Of a stretch of 64,000 bases of DNA, positions 47,179 to 56,416 are shown piece by piece. The stretch is from Amycolatopsis iheyensis (lineage in GTDB: Bacteria; Actinomycetota; Actinomycetes; Mycobacteriales; Pseudonocardiaceae). The stretch is taken from positions 1 to 64,000 of the forward strand of contig NZ_JAMXQV010000015.1 in NCBI RefSeq assembly GCF_024703995.1. Reading direction: 5' to 3'. Position 1 is the first letter of the stretch, and each line of letters opens with the position of its first letter. The notes below the pieces were generated by a model that saw nothing but the letters and a program-made list of their open reading frames with translations, was not told the origin of the DNA and did no database searches. The position numbers and the translations under genes are program-made.

Positions 47179-48227
47179 CGGCCCTGCAGGGACTTGACGT
47201 TGTTGCCGAACGTCCAGCCCTTCGAGCCGTCCCAGTTGATCGACCAGTCCATCAGGCCCTTGAGCCCCGGAACCGACCGCCACGCCTGGGAAACCAGGCT
47301 CGGCGACATGTACCCGCCACCCGCGCCGGGCTGCGCGGGCAACCCCGGGACCTGCTTGTCGTAGGGCACCCGGATCGTGGTGCCCTGCACGGTCAGGCCG
47401 TTGTTCAGGCACTGGGTCTGCACGGTGAAGCCCTGCACGGTCCCGGCCTGGTAGGAATCGCCGCTGCAGCCGTACATGGACCCGTTGTAGTACTGCATGT
47501 TCAGCCACCACAGGCGGCCGTTGTCCGCGTACTTCTTGATGATCGGCAGGTACGCGCCCCAGATCGAGCCGTAGGTGATGCTGCCGCCGGTCACGTACGC
47601 GGTCTCCGGCGCCATCGTCAGCCCGAAGCCCGCCGGCATCTGCGCCAGCACGCCGTCGATGATGCGGATCAGGTTCGACTGCGACGCCGAGAGCGTCTTG
47701 ATGTTGCCGCTGCCGGTCAGGCCGGTCTCGATGTCGATGTCGATCCCGTCGAAGTTGTACTGCTTCAGGATCGGCACGACCGTGGCGACGAACTTGTCCG
47801 CCACCGTCGAGGACGACAGGTCGATACCAGCCGCCGCGCCGCCGATGGACATCAGGATCGTGGCGCCCGCGTCCTTTGCCGCGCACATCTCGGCGGGCGT
47901 GGACACCTTGACCCCGGCGTCCATCCCGTTCTCCCACAACACGGTCCCGTCGGACCGGATCACCGGGAAGGCGGCGTTGATGACGTTGTAGCCGTGCTGG
48001 GCCATGCGGCTGTCGGTGATGGGCACCCAGCCCATCCCGGGGTGGACGCCGTTGGCGGCGCCGTCCCAGTTCTCCCAGTAACCCTGGAGAACCTTGCCGG
48101 CGGGCCGTGGTTTCACCGCGCACGTGTCGGCCTGCACCGCCCCCTGCGCGGGGGCCGACACGAGCAGCGGGACGGCCAGCACCGCCGCCAGGAGAGTTCC
48201 GAACAGGCGGGTTCTGCGACCGGACAT
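47175..48227 (-). CDS. secreted GH18 chitinase
   Basis: 350 aa from ATG 48227 (GGGAG just upstream; ATG 48239 also possible). Signal peptide (LFGTLLAAVLAVPLLVSAPA). GH18 TIM barrel: VLQGYWENWDGAANGVHPGM, ATILMSIGG, and the catalytic FDGIDIDIETG (DxxDxDxE, proton-donor Glu near residue 166), LWWLNMQYYNGSMYGCSG, and the C-terminal GLKGLMDWSINWDGSKGW. It hydrolyses beta-1,4-GlcNAc in chitin by substrate-assisted retention. No carbohydrate-binding module is fused. It is downstream of the M28 peptidase gene, separated by a 30-bp palindrome. Confidence 0.92.
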   Translation of the reverse strand: MSGRRTRLFGTLLAAVLAVPLLVSAPAQGAVQADTCAVKPRPAGKVLQGYWENWDGAANGVHPGMGWVPITDSRMAQHGYNVINAAFPVIRSDGTVLWENGMDAGVKVSTPAEMCAAKDAGATILMSIGGAAAGIDLSSSTVADKFVATVVPILKQYNFDGIDIDIETGLTGSGNIKTLSASQSNLIRIIDGVLAQMPAGFGLTMAPETAYVTGGSITYGSIWGAYLPIIKKYADNGRLWWLNMQYYNGSMYGCSGDSYQAGTVQGFTVQTQCLNNGLTVQGTTIRVPYDKQVPGLPAQPGAGGGYMSPSLVSQAWRSVPGLKGLMDWSINWDGSKGWTFGNNVKSLQGR

Positions 48228-48331
48228 ACCGGCTCCCATCGTCGTTGAGGGGCGTACGCGGCGTGTCCACTCACGATAGGGAACCGGGGAAAGTGCTGAC
48301 TACCTACGAACGGGTGGTCTAGACAACCGTA

Positions 48332-48387
48332 GCTTTCACGTGAAAGCGGCGACCTGGGGGCGGCACTTTCACGTGAAAGTGCCGCCC
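48332..48387. terminator. palindrome pair after the M28 peptidase gene
   Basis: GCTTTCACGTGAAAGC (48332-48347) and a perfect 30-bp palindrome with half-site GGGCGGCACTTTCAC (48358-48387), which begins 6 nt past the peptidase stop on the minus strand. Same CACTTTC/GAAAGTG family as 16950 and 38155, but with a CACGTG centre. Confidence 0.8.
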
Positions 48388-48393
48388 TTTGGG

Positions 48394-49998
48394 TCAGACG
48401 GTGAGGGTCCAGCTGGAGAGGTAGCCCGTGTCGGCCGGGCCGACGTCGCGCAGCCGCAGCTGCCAGGCGCCGTTCGCGGCCTCCGACGAGGCGTTGACCG
48501 TGTAGGTGGTGTCGAGGTTCGGCGTCGAGTCGCTGCTGGAGTTCTTCAGCCGGTACGCCGTGCCGTCCGGGGCGACGAGGTCGATGACCAGGTCGCCGCG
48601 GTAGGTGTGGGTGATGTGCACCTCGACCTTGGTGGTGCCGGACGCGTTGCGCGCGCAGCCGCCGACGGTCGCCGGGCTGTTCACCGCGGCACCCGGGTAG
48701 TCCGGGATGTCCAGCCGGGTCCCGTTGGTCACCGGCGCGCACGACGACGTCCCGACGCCGAGCGAGAACGACGCCGTGTGGTCGACGTTCGCGCCGTCCG
48801 CGGTCACGGTGACCGGGAACGTGCCGGTCGGGGTGGTCGAAGACGTCGAGATGGTCAACGTCGAGGACCCACCGGACTGAATCGTCGCCGGGCTGAACGA
48901 CGCCGTCGCGCCCGCGGGCAGGCCTGAAGCGGACAGGGAGATGGACTGCGCGGACCCGGACGTCGTCGCGGTGCTCACCGCGACCTGCAGCGACTGTCCG
49001 GGTTGGACGGTCCCGGCAGTGGGGTTCAGCGCGACGGAGTAGTCGTTGCCCGTCGTCGTCGCGACGGCCAGCTTCCACAGCGCGTACCCGATGGCGTCGG
49101 AGTTCTTCTCCAGCGGGGTGTCCGGGATGTTGGAGGTCGTGTCGCACGCGCGGTGGTAGCAGTTGTCGAACGCCGCACCCGCGGTGCCGCCCCACTTCTG
49201 CGCCTGCGCCGAGCTCTTGATGTCGCCAGCGCCGGTCGCGAGGCCGCCGACCGGGATGCCCGCGCTCTTGAAGGACGCGTGGTCGGAGCGGCCGTCGCCC
49301 TCGCTGTCGCCCTCGGTCTGGATGCCGATGGACGAGAAGTACTCGTCGAAGATCGCCTTGACCGAAGCGACGTCGTCGTAGACGAAGTAACCCCAGTTCT
49401 TCGAGCCGATCATGTCGAAGTTGAGGTAGGTCTTGATCTTCGTGCGCTCGCTGCTCGGCAGGTTGTTGACGTAGTACTTGGAGCCGACCAGGCCGGACTC
49501 CTCGTCGGCCCACCAGGCGAACCGGACGCGCTTGGCCATCGCCGGGTTGGTGCGGGCCAGCGTCAGCGCGACTTCGAGGATCGACGCGCTGCCGGAGCCG
49601 TTGTCGTTGATGCCGGGGCCGGCGCTGACGGAGTCGAGGTGCGCGCCGAGCATGATGACCTGGCTCGCGTCACCCTGCGGCCACTCGGCGATCAGGTTCT
49701 GCGACTGGCCGATGCAACTGGTGCACGTCTGCCTCGACGTCGTGTAGCCGGCGTTCTTGAGCAGGTTTTCCACATAGGACACCGAGGCCGCGTAACCGCC
49801 GCCGCGCGGCGAACGCGTGCCGCCGTTGTTGTTGGCGATGGTCTGCAGCTGGTTGAGGTGGGTCTTGATGTTGGCCAGCGAGATGTCCGGCGCGGCGAGC
49901 GCGGTGGCCGGAGCGGCGGTGGCCGCCGGCGCGGTCACCACACCCAGGACGGCGGCCAGGGCGGTGACCCCGGCGCCGAGTCGTGTCTTCCACTTCAT
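48394..49998 (-). CDS. secreted M28 aminopeptidase with Ig-like and P-domain-like C-terminal modules
   Basis: 534 aa from ATG 49998 (GAAGGAA upstream). Signal peptide (MKWKTRLGAGVTALAAVLGV...). M28 catalytic domain about 45-320 as in Streptomyces griseus aminopeptidase: zinc ligands in GAHLDSV, GINDNGSGSASILE, WADEESGLVGSKYY, FDMIGSKNWG and NCYHRACDT. An Ig-like module about 330-410 (VQPGQSLQVAVSTATTSGSA) precedes a P/proprotein-convertase-like beta domain (TRLDIPDYPGAAV; HITHTYRGDLVIDLVAPDGT) ending WTLTV. The same two C-terminal modules occur in the next protease. Releases N-terminal residues outside the cell. Confidence 0.92.
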   Translation of the reverse strand: MKWKTRLGAGVTALAAVLGVVTAPAATAAPATALAAPDISLANIKTHLNQLQTIANNNGGTRSPRGGGYAASVSYVENLLKNAGYTTSRQTCTSCIGQSQNLIAEWPQGDASQVIMLGAHLDSVSAGPGINDNGSGSASILEVALTLARTNPAMAKRVRFAWWADEESGLVGSKYYVNNLPSSERTKIKTYLNFDMIGSKNWGYFVYDDVASVKAIFDEYFSSIGIQTEGDSEGDGRSDHASFKSAGIPVGGLATGAGDIKSSAQAQKWGGTAGAAFDNCYHRACDTTSNIPDTPLEKNSDAIGYALWKLAVATTTGNDYSVALNPTAGTVQPGQSLQVAVSTATTSGSAQSISLSASGLPAGATASFSPATIQSGGSSTLTISTSSTTPTGTFPVTVTADGANVDHTASFSLGVGTSSCAPVTNGTRLDIPDYPGAAVNSPATVGGCARNASGTTKVEVHITHTYRGDLVIDLVAPDGTAYRLKNSSSDSTPNLDTTYTVNASSEAANGAWQLRLRDVGPADTGYLSSWTLTV

Positions 49999-50035
49999 GG
50001 CGGTGAATTCCTTCGGTGGGGGTTGGGGAGAACGG

Positions 50036-50072
50036 CCGTGAAGGCCGCACCTGGCTGGTGCGGCCTTCACGG
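50036..50072 (-). terminator. hairpin terminator after M4 protease 1
   Basis: Perfect 16-bp stem (CCGTGAAGGCCGCACC with complement), loop TGGCT, starting 12 nt beyond the protease stop. Confidence 0.88.
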
Positions 50073-50083
50073 GGTGGGGCGTG

Positions 50084-52348
50084 CTACACGGTCAACGTCC
50101 AGGAGGACAGGTAACCGGTGTCGGCGGGGCCGACGTCTCGGATGCGGAGCTGCCACGCGCCGTTCGCGGCTTCCGAAGAAGCGTTCACGGTGTAGGTGGT
50201 GTTGATGTTCGGGGTCGACGACGAGCTGGAGTTCTTCAGCCGGTAGGCGGTGCCGTCCGGCGCGACCAGGTCGAGGACCAGGTCACCGCTGTAGGTGTGG
50301 GTGATGTGCACCTCGACCTTGGTGGCGTTGGACGCGTTGCGCGCGCAGCCGGCCACCGTGTTGGTGCTGCTGACCGCGGCACCCGGGTAGTCCGGGATGT
50401 CGAGCCGGGTCGAGTTGGTCACCGCGGTGCACGAGCCCGTGGTCCCGACGCTCAGCGTGTACTGCGCGGTGTGGTCGGTGCTGGCGCCGTCGGCGGTGAC
50501 GGTGATCGGGTAGCTGCCGGTCGGCGTCGACGCCGTCGTCGCGATGGTCAGCGTCGAGGAGCCGCCCGACTGGATGGTCGCCGGGCTGAACGTCGCGGTC
50601 GCGCCGGCCGGGAGACCCGAGGCGGACAGCGTGATCGACTGCGCCGCGCCGGAGGTGATCGCGGTGCCGACGGTGGTGGTCGCCGAGGCGCCCGGCTGCA
50701 CGGAACCCGAAGCCGGGTTCAGCGCGACGGAGAAGTCCGGTCCGCCGCCGCTGCACGAGGTCGGCTCACCGCTGACGGTGGTGACGGAGATGGCGTCCCA
50801 CGCGGCCTTGGTGGCGTTGTACTCGGTGCAGCTGCCCGGGAAGAGCGCGATCGCGGCTTCGAGGGTCGCCTTGCGGGCGGCCTTGTGGTTCCACGACGAG
50901 GTCTTCTTCAGCAGGCCGTTGTAGAAGATCTTGCCGGCCTTCTGGATGCCGACGCCGGTGACGCTGGAGTTGTTGCAGGTCGGGCTCGTGGGCTTGCCGC
51001 CACCCGGGTTCGAGCCCTCGGCCAGCAGGTAGAACCAGTGGTTCTGCGGGCCGGCCGCCGCGTGCACCTCGGTGCTCGGGATCGACGACGAGTAGCAGTT
51101 CGGGTCGCCGACCTTCGACGGCTGGTACATGTAACGGATCGGGCCCTGGCCGACCAGGTTGACGCCCTCGCCGACCTCGTAGTCCGGGGTGTCCTTCGGG
51201 TTGTTCGCGTACGCCTCGGTCAGCGCGCCGAAGATGTCACCGGTCGACTCGTTCATGCCGCCGTTCTCGTTGCCGGAACCGGCGCCGCCCGGGGTGAACT
51301 GGAAGATGCCGTGCCCGAACTCGTGGCCGACGACGTCCATCGAGGTGGCCTGGCGCTGGTTGTCCTGCGAGTGCCCGAAGTGCGTCGACGAACCGTTCCA
51401 GTAGGCGTTGACGTCGTTGAGGCCGACGGACGCCGGGTAGCCGGTGCCGCTGCCGTTGATGCCGTTGCGGCCGAGCCAGTCGGCGAGCATCTTCCACTCG
51501 GTCTGGACGCTGTAGAGGACGTCGACGCAGCCGGTCTCGAGGTCCGTGCCGGAGCCGTTGCCCCAGTTGTTGTCCGGTCCACTGTAGACGGAGCCGCCTT
51601 CGCGGCCGCAGCTGATGCCGGAGCGGCCCGGGTCGCGCAGGGTGTACGTGCTGCCGGACTGCGTGGTGTCGATCGAGACGTTGCCGACGTAGTAGCTGTT
51701 GCCGGTGCCGGCGACGTTCACCGTCGCGGGCTGGGCCTGGGTCCGCGCGCCCGAGGCGAACGTGCGCACGTCGTCCCGCTTGTCGAGCACCGCGCCGGTC
51801 GCCGCGTCGACGAAGACGTGCAGGTTGCTCGGCGCGGTCGCGGTGCGCCCGGCGACGACGACCTCGTACGCCAGCTTCGGGTTCGCCCCGGCCAGCACGA
51901 CCTTCTCCGGCGTGCTCACACTGTCCACAGTGGGCAGTTGGGCGCGCGCGGTGGCCGCGGCTTTCGCGGCGTCCAGCGTCACCCGCGTGCCGACGGTGAT
52001 CGGCGCGGTCTCGGCGGCGCTGGTGCCGCGCACCCGCCCGGCCCCGTCGGCGACGACGACCGCGTCGCCGCCCACGACCCGAAGGCCCTGGTAGGTGCGC
52101 TGGTAGGCGCCGTAGAACAGGCCTCCGCCGCCGGCGGTGAGCCCGACGCGCTGGAACGCTTCGGCCGGCCCGCGCTTGAGCGCGTCGAGCCCGCTCGCGG
52201 CCGCTTGGTCGGCGGCGCGGGCGGCGGCCACATCCGGCGCGGCGGGCTGGGCCGCCGGGGTCGCGCTCGCCGGGGTCACCGGCAAGGCGAGCGTCATGGC
52301 GAGCCCGGCGGCGGCCGCCAAGCCCGTTCTGAACCCACGATGGGTCAT
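50084..52348 (-). CDS. secreted M4 (thermolysin-like) metalloprotease 1
   Basis: 754 aa from ATG 52348 (AAAGGTGA upstream). Signal peptide, then an FTP/PepSY-type propeptide (about 40-195: YGAYQRTYQGLRVVGGDAVV; YEVVVAGRTATAPSNLHVFV). Catalytic domain: zinc motif HEFGH near residue 342, MNESTGDIFGALTEAYANN with the third ligand Glu, and a catalytic His region at STEVHAAAGPQNHWFYLL. An Ig-like module and a C-terminal P-domain (HITHTYSGDLVLDLVAPDGT ... WTLTV) follow. Paralogous to the protease at 53999 but with a different tail. Shares a promoter motif with it. Confidence 0.94.
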   Translation of the reverse strand: MTHRGFRTGLAAAAGLAMTLALPVTPASATPAAQPAAPDVAAARAADQAAASGLDALKRGPAEAFQRVGLTAGGGGLFYGAYQRTYQGLRVVGGDAVVVADGAGRVRGTSAAETAPITVGTRVTLDAAKAAATARAQLPTVDSVSTPEKVVLAGANPKLAYEVVVAGRTATAPSNLHVFVDAATGAVLDKRDDVRTFASGARTQAQPATVNVAGTGNSYYVGNVSIDTTQSGSTYTLRDPGRSGISCGREGGSVYSGPDNNWGNGSGTDLETGCVDVLYSVQTEWKMLADWLGRNGINGSGTGYPASVGLNDVNAYWNGSSTHFGHSQDNQRQATSMDVVGHEFGHGIFQFTPGGAGSGNENGGMNESTGDIFGALTEAYANNPKDTPDYEVGEGVNLVGQGPIRYMYQPSKVGDPNCYSSSIPSTEVHAAAGPQNHWFYLLAEGSNPGGGKPTSPTCNNSSVTGVGIQKAGKIFYNGLLKKTSSWNHKAARKATLEAAIALFPGSCTEYNATKAAWDAISVTTVSGEPTSCSGGGPDFSVALNPASGSVQPGASATTTVGTAITSGAAQSITLSASGLPAGATATFSPATIQSGGSSTLTIATTASTPTGSYPITVTADGASTDHTAQYTLSVGTTGSCTAVTNSTRLDIPDYPGAAVSSTNTVAGCARNASNATKVEVHITHTYSGDLVLDLVAPDGTAYRLKNSSSSSTPNINTTYTVNASSEAANGAWQLRIRDVGPADTGYLSSWTLTV

Positions 52349-52657
52349 CGAGATCACCTTTCACGAAGGCAGAATCAAGGTCCGGCAAGGGAAAGGGGGA
52401 CGTGTCCGGCGGCCTAACAGCAGGTATGCGTCCGGACGCATCCGAGTAAAGGATCAGCGCATCGGGGCGTCAATGCGCCGAACGGACCAACGCCGCCTTT
52501 CGGAATAGCGGGTCAATTCGTACAAACCCCGCCGGGGCTGGGGATTCACCGCGTGTTCCGCGCCGGAACGACTTTCGTAGGGACTGTCCCGGACACCATC
52601 CGAACGCCGGAAGCTCTCGATCACCGGGAATCGTTAGTACTGCTCAGGAAAACGTTG
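52349..52657. other. intergenic region upstream of M4 protease 1
   Basis: 309 bp. The protease-proximal half holds the conserved promoter-operator (52426-52473). The distal half holds a small palindrome GTTCCG-CGC-CGGAAC (52555-52569) and a GACTTTCGTAGGGAC remnant of the hairpin family. No gene seen. Confidence 0.6.
52426..52473 (-). promoter_or_regulatory. promoter-operator of M4 protease 1
   Basis: On the minus strand: TTGACG (52468-52473), 17-bp spacer, TTTACT (52445-52450), then 3 nt later the perfect 16-bp palindrome ATGCGTCCGGACGCAT (52426-52441) covering the expected transcription start. The same arrangement precedes M4 protease 2, so it is under selection. Confidence 0.78.
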
Positions 52658-53923
52658 TCAGTCGGCTTCCGCGCCCAAGGCGATGAGCCCGTTGCGCAGC
52701 ACGTCCGCCGCTTCGGCCTGCTTCCCCGTCTCGCCCAGGAGCTCGCTCAACGGCCGCAACGCCCGCACCAGCACGCCGCGCGCGCCGAGCCCGGTGGCGA
52801 GCTCGACCGCCGCGCGCAGGTACTCCGCCGCGCTCCGGTGATCGCCGCGGGCGCGGGCCAGTGAACCCAGCTGGAGCCGCAGCTCCGCGGCCAGTGCCGT
52901 GCCCGCCACGACCGACGGCCGGATCTGGTCGAGCAGCGCGCTCGCGGTCTGCAGCCGGCCGGCGGCGAGGTACTCGGCAGCCAGCTCGACCGTGATCGCC
53001 GGGACGTCGTCCGGCCACGCCGTCTCGCGCGCCGCGCCGAGGTCGGCCAGCGCGCCTTCGACGTCGCCCGCGCGGCCGCGGACCCGGGCCCTGGCCAGCA
53101 GGCAGTGCGCCATCGCCGGGTGCAGGGCGCGTTCCTGCATGAGGTCGTAGGCCGCGGCGATCGACGCCGCCGCGTCGGCGAACCGGTCGGCCGCCAGGTG
53201 GCTGCGGCAGACCTCGACGTGGCTGCGGGTCAGCTCGGCCAGCACCGCCGGGCCGCCGCGGGTGAGCCGCAACGCCGACTCGGCGTACTCGGCGGCGCGG
53301 TCGAGGTCGCCCTGGCGCAGGTGCCGCTCGGCCAGGCACGCCCGCAGCGTCAGCAGCATCGAGGGCTGCGGGTACCCGTCGCGCAGCAGCTCCGCGTGGC
53401 AGGTTTCCAGCAGGTGCAAGGAATACTGGGACTCGCCCCAGCCGGACAGCACCGCCGCGCGCAGCGGGACGACCATCGCGCGCACCGGCGGCGGCTCGCC
53501 CGACAACGTCGTCTCCGCCTCCGCGACGTACTTGGTGCGGGCTTCGCCGCCGGCGTACCCGGCCAGCCACAGCAGCGCGATGCCCGCCTGCCGCGGCCGG
53601 TCGAGGCGTTCGGCCTGGCGGCGGATCCGCTGCATCCGCGGGATCGCGCGGCGGGCGTCGCCGGCCAGGAACCGCTCCGCGGTCTCGATCAGTTCGAGGT
53701 CCAGTTCGAGCAGCTCGCGGGGTGAGCTGCCGCCGAGCAGCTCGTCGGGGTCGATGCCCAGCTGCTGGGCGAAGAACCGCAGCGCGTCCCCCGACGGCGT
53801 CCGCGCGCCGGTCTCGACCGACGACACGTACGCCGCCGAGTACTGCGGTCCGGCCAGTTCGCGCTGCGTGAGCCCGCGCTCGGTGCGCAGCTCACGCAGG
53901 CGTTCGCCGACGCTCTCGCTCAC
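52658..53923 (-). CDS. XRE-type HTH regulator with TPR-like repeats (regulator 1)
   Basis: 421 aa. N-terminal HTH_31/XRE domain: GERLRELRTERGLTQRELAG, YVSSVETGARTPSGDALRFF, LGIDPDELL. The rest (about 75-421) is alpha-helical TPR-like repeats (LAERHLRQGDLDRAAEYAES; AYDLMQERALHPAMAHCLLA; LGSLARARGDHRSAAEYLRA). TPR-carrying XRE proteins usually respond to peptides or protein partners, as in SARP/AfsR-like or Rgg-type systems. It lies directly upstream of M4 protease 1, same strand. Paralogue at 56416. No AHH/ATPase part. Confidence 0.87.
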   Translation of the reverse strand: MSESVGERLRELRTERGLTQRELAGPQYSAAYVSSVETGARTPSGDALRFFAQQLGIDPDELLGGSSPRELLELDLELIETAERFLAGDARRAIPRMQRIRRQAERLDRPRQAGIALLWLAGYAGGEARTKYVAEAETTLSGEPPPVRAMVVPLRAAVLSGWGESQYSLHLLETCHAELLRDGYPQPSMLLTLRACLAERHLRQGDLDRAAEYAESALRLTRGGPAVLAELTRSHVEVCRSHLAADRFADAAASIAAAYDLMQERALHPAMAHCLLARARVRGRAGDVEGALADLGAARETAWPDDVPAITVELAAEYLAAGRLQTASALLDQIRPSVVAGTALAAELRLQLGSLARARGDHRSAAEYLRAAVELATGLGARGVLVRALRPLSELLGETGKQAEAADVLRNGLIALGAEAD

Positions 53924-53954
53924 TCGGGTCGCCCTTCCACCGGTTCAGGGTAGG

Positions 53955-53991
53955 CCGCGCGGCGGCGGGGGAGTCGCCCGCCGCCGCGCGG
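53955..53991 (-). terminator. hairpin terminator after M4 protease 2
   Basis: Perfect 15-bp GC stem CCGCGCGGCGGCGGG with complement, loop GGAGTCG, 7 nt past the protease stop. Confidence 0.85.
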
Positions 53992-53998
53992 TGAGGGA

Positions 53999-56023
53999 TC
54001 AGCAGGCGCCGGCGTCGCTCCACACGGCCCACGAGCCGGGTGCGCCGGGCTCGGCACCGGTCGAGTACCAGGTGGACGTCCACTTGTGACCGTTGTGGCT
54101 CACGGCGTCGTTGGGCACGTACGCCTTCGCGGAGTCCCACTCGGCGAGCCCGCCGCAGCCGGTCGGCGGGGTGCCGGTGCCGACGGTCAGCGAGAACTGC
54201 GCGGTGTGGTCGGCGTCGGTGCCGTCACCGGTGACCGTCACCTGGCTGGTGCCCTGCGGCGTGGTCGCCGAGGTGGTGATGGTCAGCGTCGCGGTGCCGC
54301 CGGACTGGACGCTCGCCGGGCTGAAGGTCGCCTTCGCGCCCTCGGGCAGGCCGGTGGCCAGCAGCGAGACGGTCTGCGCGTTGCCGGAGGTGACCTGGGT
54401 GGTCACCGTGGTGGTCGCCGTCTGTCCCGGTTGGACGGACGCCGACGTCGGCGACAGCGTCAGCGAGTAGTCGTTGCCGGCCGGCGGCTGCCCGCTGCAG
54501 GTCGGCTCACCGCTGACGGCCGGGACGCTCACCGCGTCCCACGCGGCCTTGGTGGCGTTGAACTCGGTGCAGCTGCCCGGGAAGAGCGCGACCGCGGCTT
54601 CGAGCGTGGCCTTGCGGGCCGCGCGGTGGTTCCACGACGACGTCTTCTTGAGGAGGCCGTTGTAGAAGATCTTGCCGGCCTTCTGGATGCCGATGCCGGT
54701 GACGGTGCTGCCGTTGCACGTCGGGCTGGCCGGGGAGGCGTTGCTGCCCTGGGAAAGCAGGTAGAACCAGTGGTTCTGCGGACCCGCGGCGGCGTGCACC
54801 TCGGTGCTCGGGATCGACGACGAGTAGCAGTTCGGGTCGCCGACCTGGCTCGGGTTGTACATGTAGCGGATCGGGCCCTGGCCGACGAGGTTGACGCCCT
54901 CGCCGACGGTGAAGTCCGGCCGGTCGACCGGGTTGTTGGCGTAGGCCTCGGTCAGCGCGCCGAAGATGTCGCCGGTGGACTCGTTGAGCCCGCCGTTCTC
55001 GTTGCCGGAGCCGGCGCCGCCGGGCGTCGTCTGGAAGACGGCGTGCCCGAACTCGTGCCCGACGACGTCCATCGGCGTGGCCTGGCGGCGGTTGTCCTGC
55101 GAGTGCCCGAAGTGGGTCGAGGAGCCGTCCCAGTAGGCGTTGACGTCGTTGAGGCCGACGCTGGCGCGGAACCCGCCGCCGGCGCCGTCGATGCCGTTGC
55201 GGCCCAGCCAGTCGCCGAGCATCTTCCACTCCGTCTGGACGCTGTAGAGCGTGTCGACGCAGCCGGTTTCGAGGTCGGTGCCGGAGCTGTTGCCCCAGGT
55301 GTTGCTGCTCTTGGTGAAGATCGAGCCGCCTTCGCGGCCGCAGGCGATGCCGCGGCGGCTCGGGTCGGTCATCGAGTACGAGCTGCCGGAGCCGGAGGTG
55401 TCGATCGAGACGGTCCCGGCGTAGTAGGAGTTGCCGGTGCCCGCTTCGCGGACGTCGTCGCGGGTGTCGAGGACCGTTCCGGTGGCGCTGTCGACGAAGA
55501 CGTGCAGCTTGGTCGGGTGGCCCTGGTTGTGGCCGCTGACGACGACTTCGTAGGCGAGCTTGGGGGCGTCCCCGGCGAGCACGACGAGCTTCGGCGCGCT
55601 CGTGGTGTCCACTTGGGACACCTTGGCGGTGGCGATCTTCTTCGCTTGGTCGGCCTTGAGCGTCGCCTGGGTGGGCACGGCGATCGGCGCGGTGCGCGCG
55701 GCCTCGGTGCCGCGGACGTGCCCGGCCCCGTCGGCGACGACGACCGCGTCCCCGCCGACGACCGGCAGGCCGTGGTAGGTGCGCTGGTAGGAGGCGTAGT
55801 AGAGCCCGCCGCCACCCGGGGTGACTCCGGTGCGGACGAAGGCCTCCCCCGTGCCCTTGGCGAGCTGGTCGACGCCGTTGAGCGCGGCTTGGTCGGCAGC
55901 TCGGGCGGCGAGCGCCTCGGGCGGGGTGGCGGCGGGAGGTGTGGTGGCCGCGGCCGGGATCACCGGCGCCGCGAAGGTCAGGGCGAGGCCGGCGATCGCC
56001 GCCAGCCCACGTGGGGATCTCAT
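53999..56023 (-). CDS. secreted M4 metalloprotease 2 with chitin-binding (CBM5/12) tail
   Basis: 674 aa. Signal peptide, FTP/PepSY propeptide, M4 domain with HEFGH near residue 323, LNESTGDIFGALTEAYANN, STEVHAAAGPQNHWFYLLSQ. Extensive identity with M4 protease 1 through the catalytic domain, including GIQKAGKIFYNGLLKKTSSW. An Ig-like module follows, but the C-terminus is a CBM5/12-like chitin-binding module (LAEWDSAKAYVPNDAVSHNG, HKWTSTWYSTGAEPGAPGSW) in place of the P-domain. It may degrade proteins in chitin-rich cell walls next to the GH18 chitinase. Confidence 0.94.
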   Translation of the reverse strand: MRSPRGLAAIAGLALTFAAPVIPAAATTPPAATPPEALAARAADQAALNGVDQLAKGTGEAFVRTGVTPGGGGLYYASYQRTYHGLPVVGGDAVVVADGAGHVRGTEAARTAPIAVPTQATLKADQAKKIATAKVSQVDTTSAPKLVVLAGDAPKLAYEVVVSGHNQGHPTKLHVFVDSATGTVLDTRDDVREAGTGNSYYAGTVSIDTSGSGSSYSMTDPSRRGIACGREGGSIFTKSSNTWGNSSGTDLETGCVDTLYSVQTEWKMLGDWLGRNGIDGAGGGFRASVGLNDVNAYWDGSSTHFGHSQDNRRQATPMDVVGHEFGHAVFQTTPGGAGSGNENGGLNESTGDIFGALTEAYANNPVDRPDFTVGEGVNLVGQGPIRYMYNPSQVGDPNCYSSSIPSTEVHAAAGPQNHWFYLLSQGSNASPASPTCNGSTVTGIGIQKAGKIFYNGLLKKTSSWNHRAARKATLEAAVALFPGSCTEFNATKAAWDAVSVPAVSGEPTCSGQPPAGNDYSLTLSPTSASVQPGQTATTTVTTQVTSGNAQTVSLLATGLPEGAKATFSPASVQSGGTATLTITTSATTPQGTSQVTVTGDGTDADHTAQFSLTVGTGTPPTGCGGLAEWDSAKAYVPNDAVSHNGHKWTSTWYSTGAEPGAPGSWAVWSDAGAC

Positions 56024-56283
56024 GGGGAACCTTTCCGGGGACGCGGGGTGTGCCCGGTGTGATAACTGCTGTTATTGCGCCGGACGCAACCGAGTAAAGG
56101 ATCCGGTGGGCGCGCCGGTCAATGGGCCGAACGGAGCAGTGGTGGCTCGCGAAGATCACGGCGTTCGGCGTGAAACCGCAGGAAACGGCCGTTCTGCCGA
56201 CTGGTCTGAACCAATTCACCAACTTTGGTAGGAACTTGGTTCTGGTCCGGACCACCGAGCCCAGTGGTCCGGCGAATCGGGAG
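56024..56283. other. intergenic region upstream of M4 protease 2
   Basis: Together with the array at 56284 it forms a 392-bp gap. It carries the promoter-operator (56075-56122). The segment 56130-56280 contains GGTCCGGACC (56245-56254) and weak inverted bits (ACTTTGGTAGGAACTTGGTTC), but no gene was found. Confidence 0.55.
56075..56122 (-). promoter_or_regulatory. promoter-operator of M4 protease 2
   Basis: Minus strand: TTGACC (56117-56122), 18-bp spacer, TTTACT (56093-56098), then TTGCG-TCCGG-CGCAA (56075-56089), a related palindrome at the start site. The flanks (CCGTTCGGC before the -35; GGATCCTTTACTCGG) match the copy at 52426. Confidence 0.75.
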
Positions 56284-56416
56284 GGTCGGCTCGCGTACCC
56301 GGGTGGTCGGTTCGCGTACCCGGGCGGTCGGCTCGCGTGCCTGGACGGTCGGTTCGTGAGCCGACCCTCTGGGTACGCGAGCCGACTCTGCAGGTGCGTG
56401 GGCCGACCCTCCGGGT
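56284..56416. repeat. 21-bp-unit inverted array (array B)
   Basis: Direct 21-bp units start at 56284, 56305, 56326 and 56347 (GGTCGGCTCGCGTACCCGGG type), followed by inverted units (GAGCCGACCCTCTGGGTACG type) from about 56359 to 56416. The centre GGTCGG-TTCGTGAG-CCGACC forms the loop. The far end runs into the stop codon of regulator 2. Likely a long hairpin terminator or structured spacer. Confidence 0.8.
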
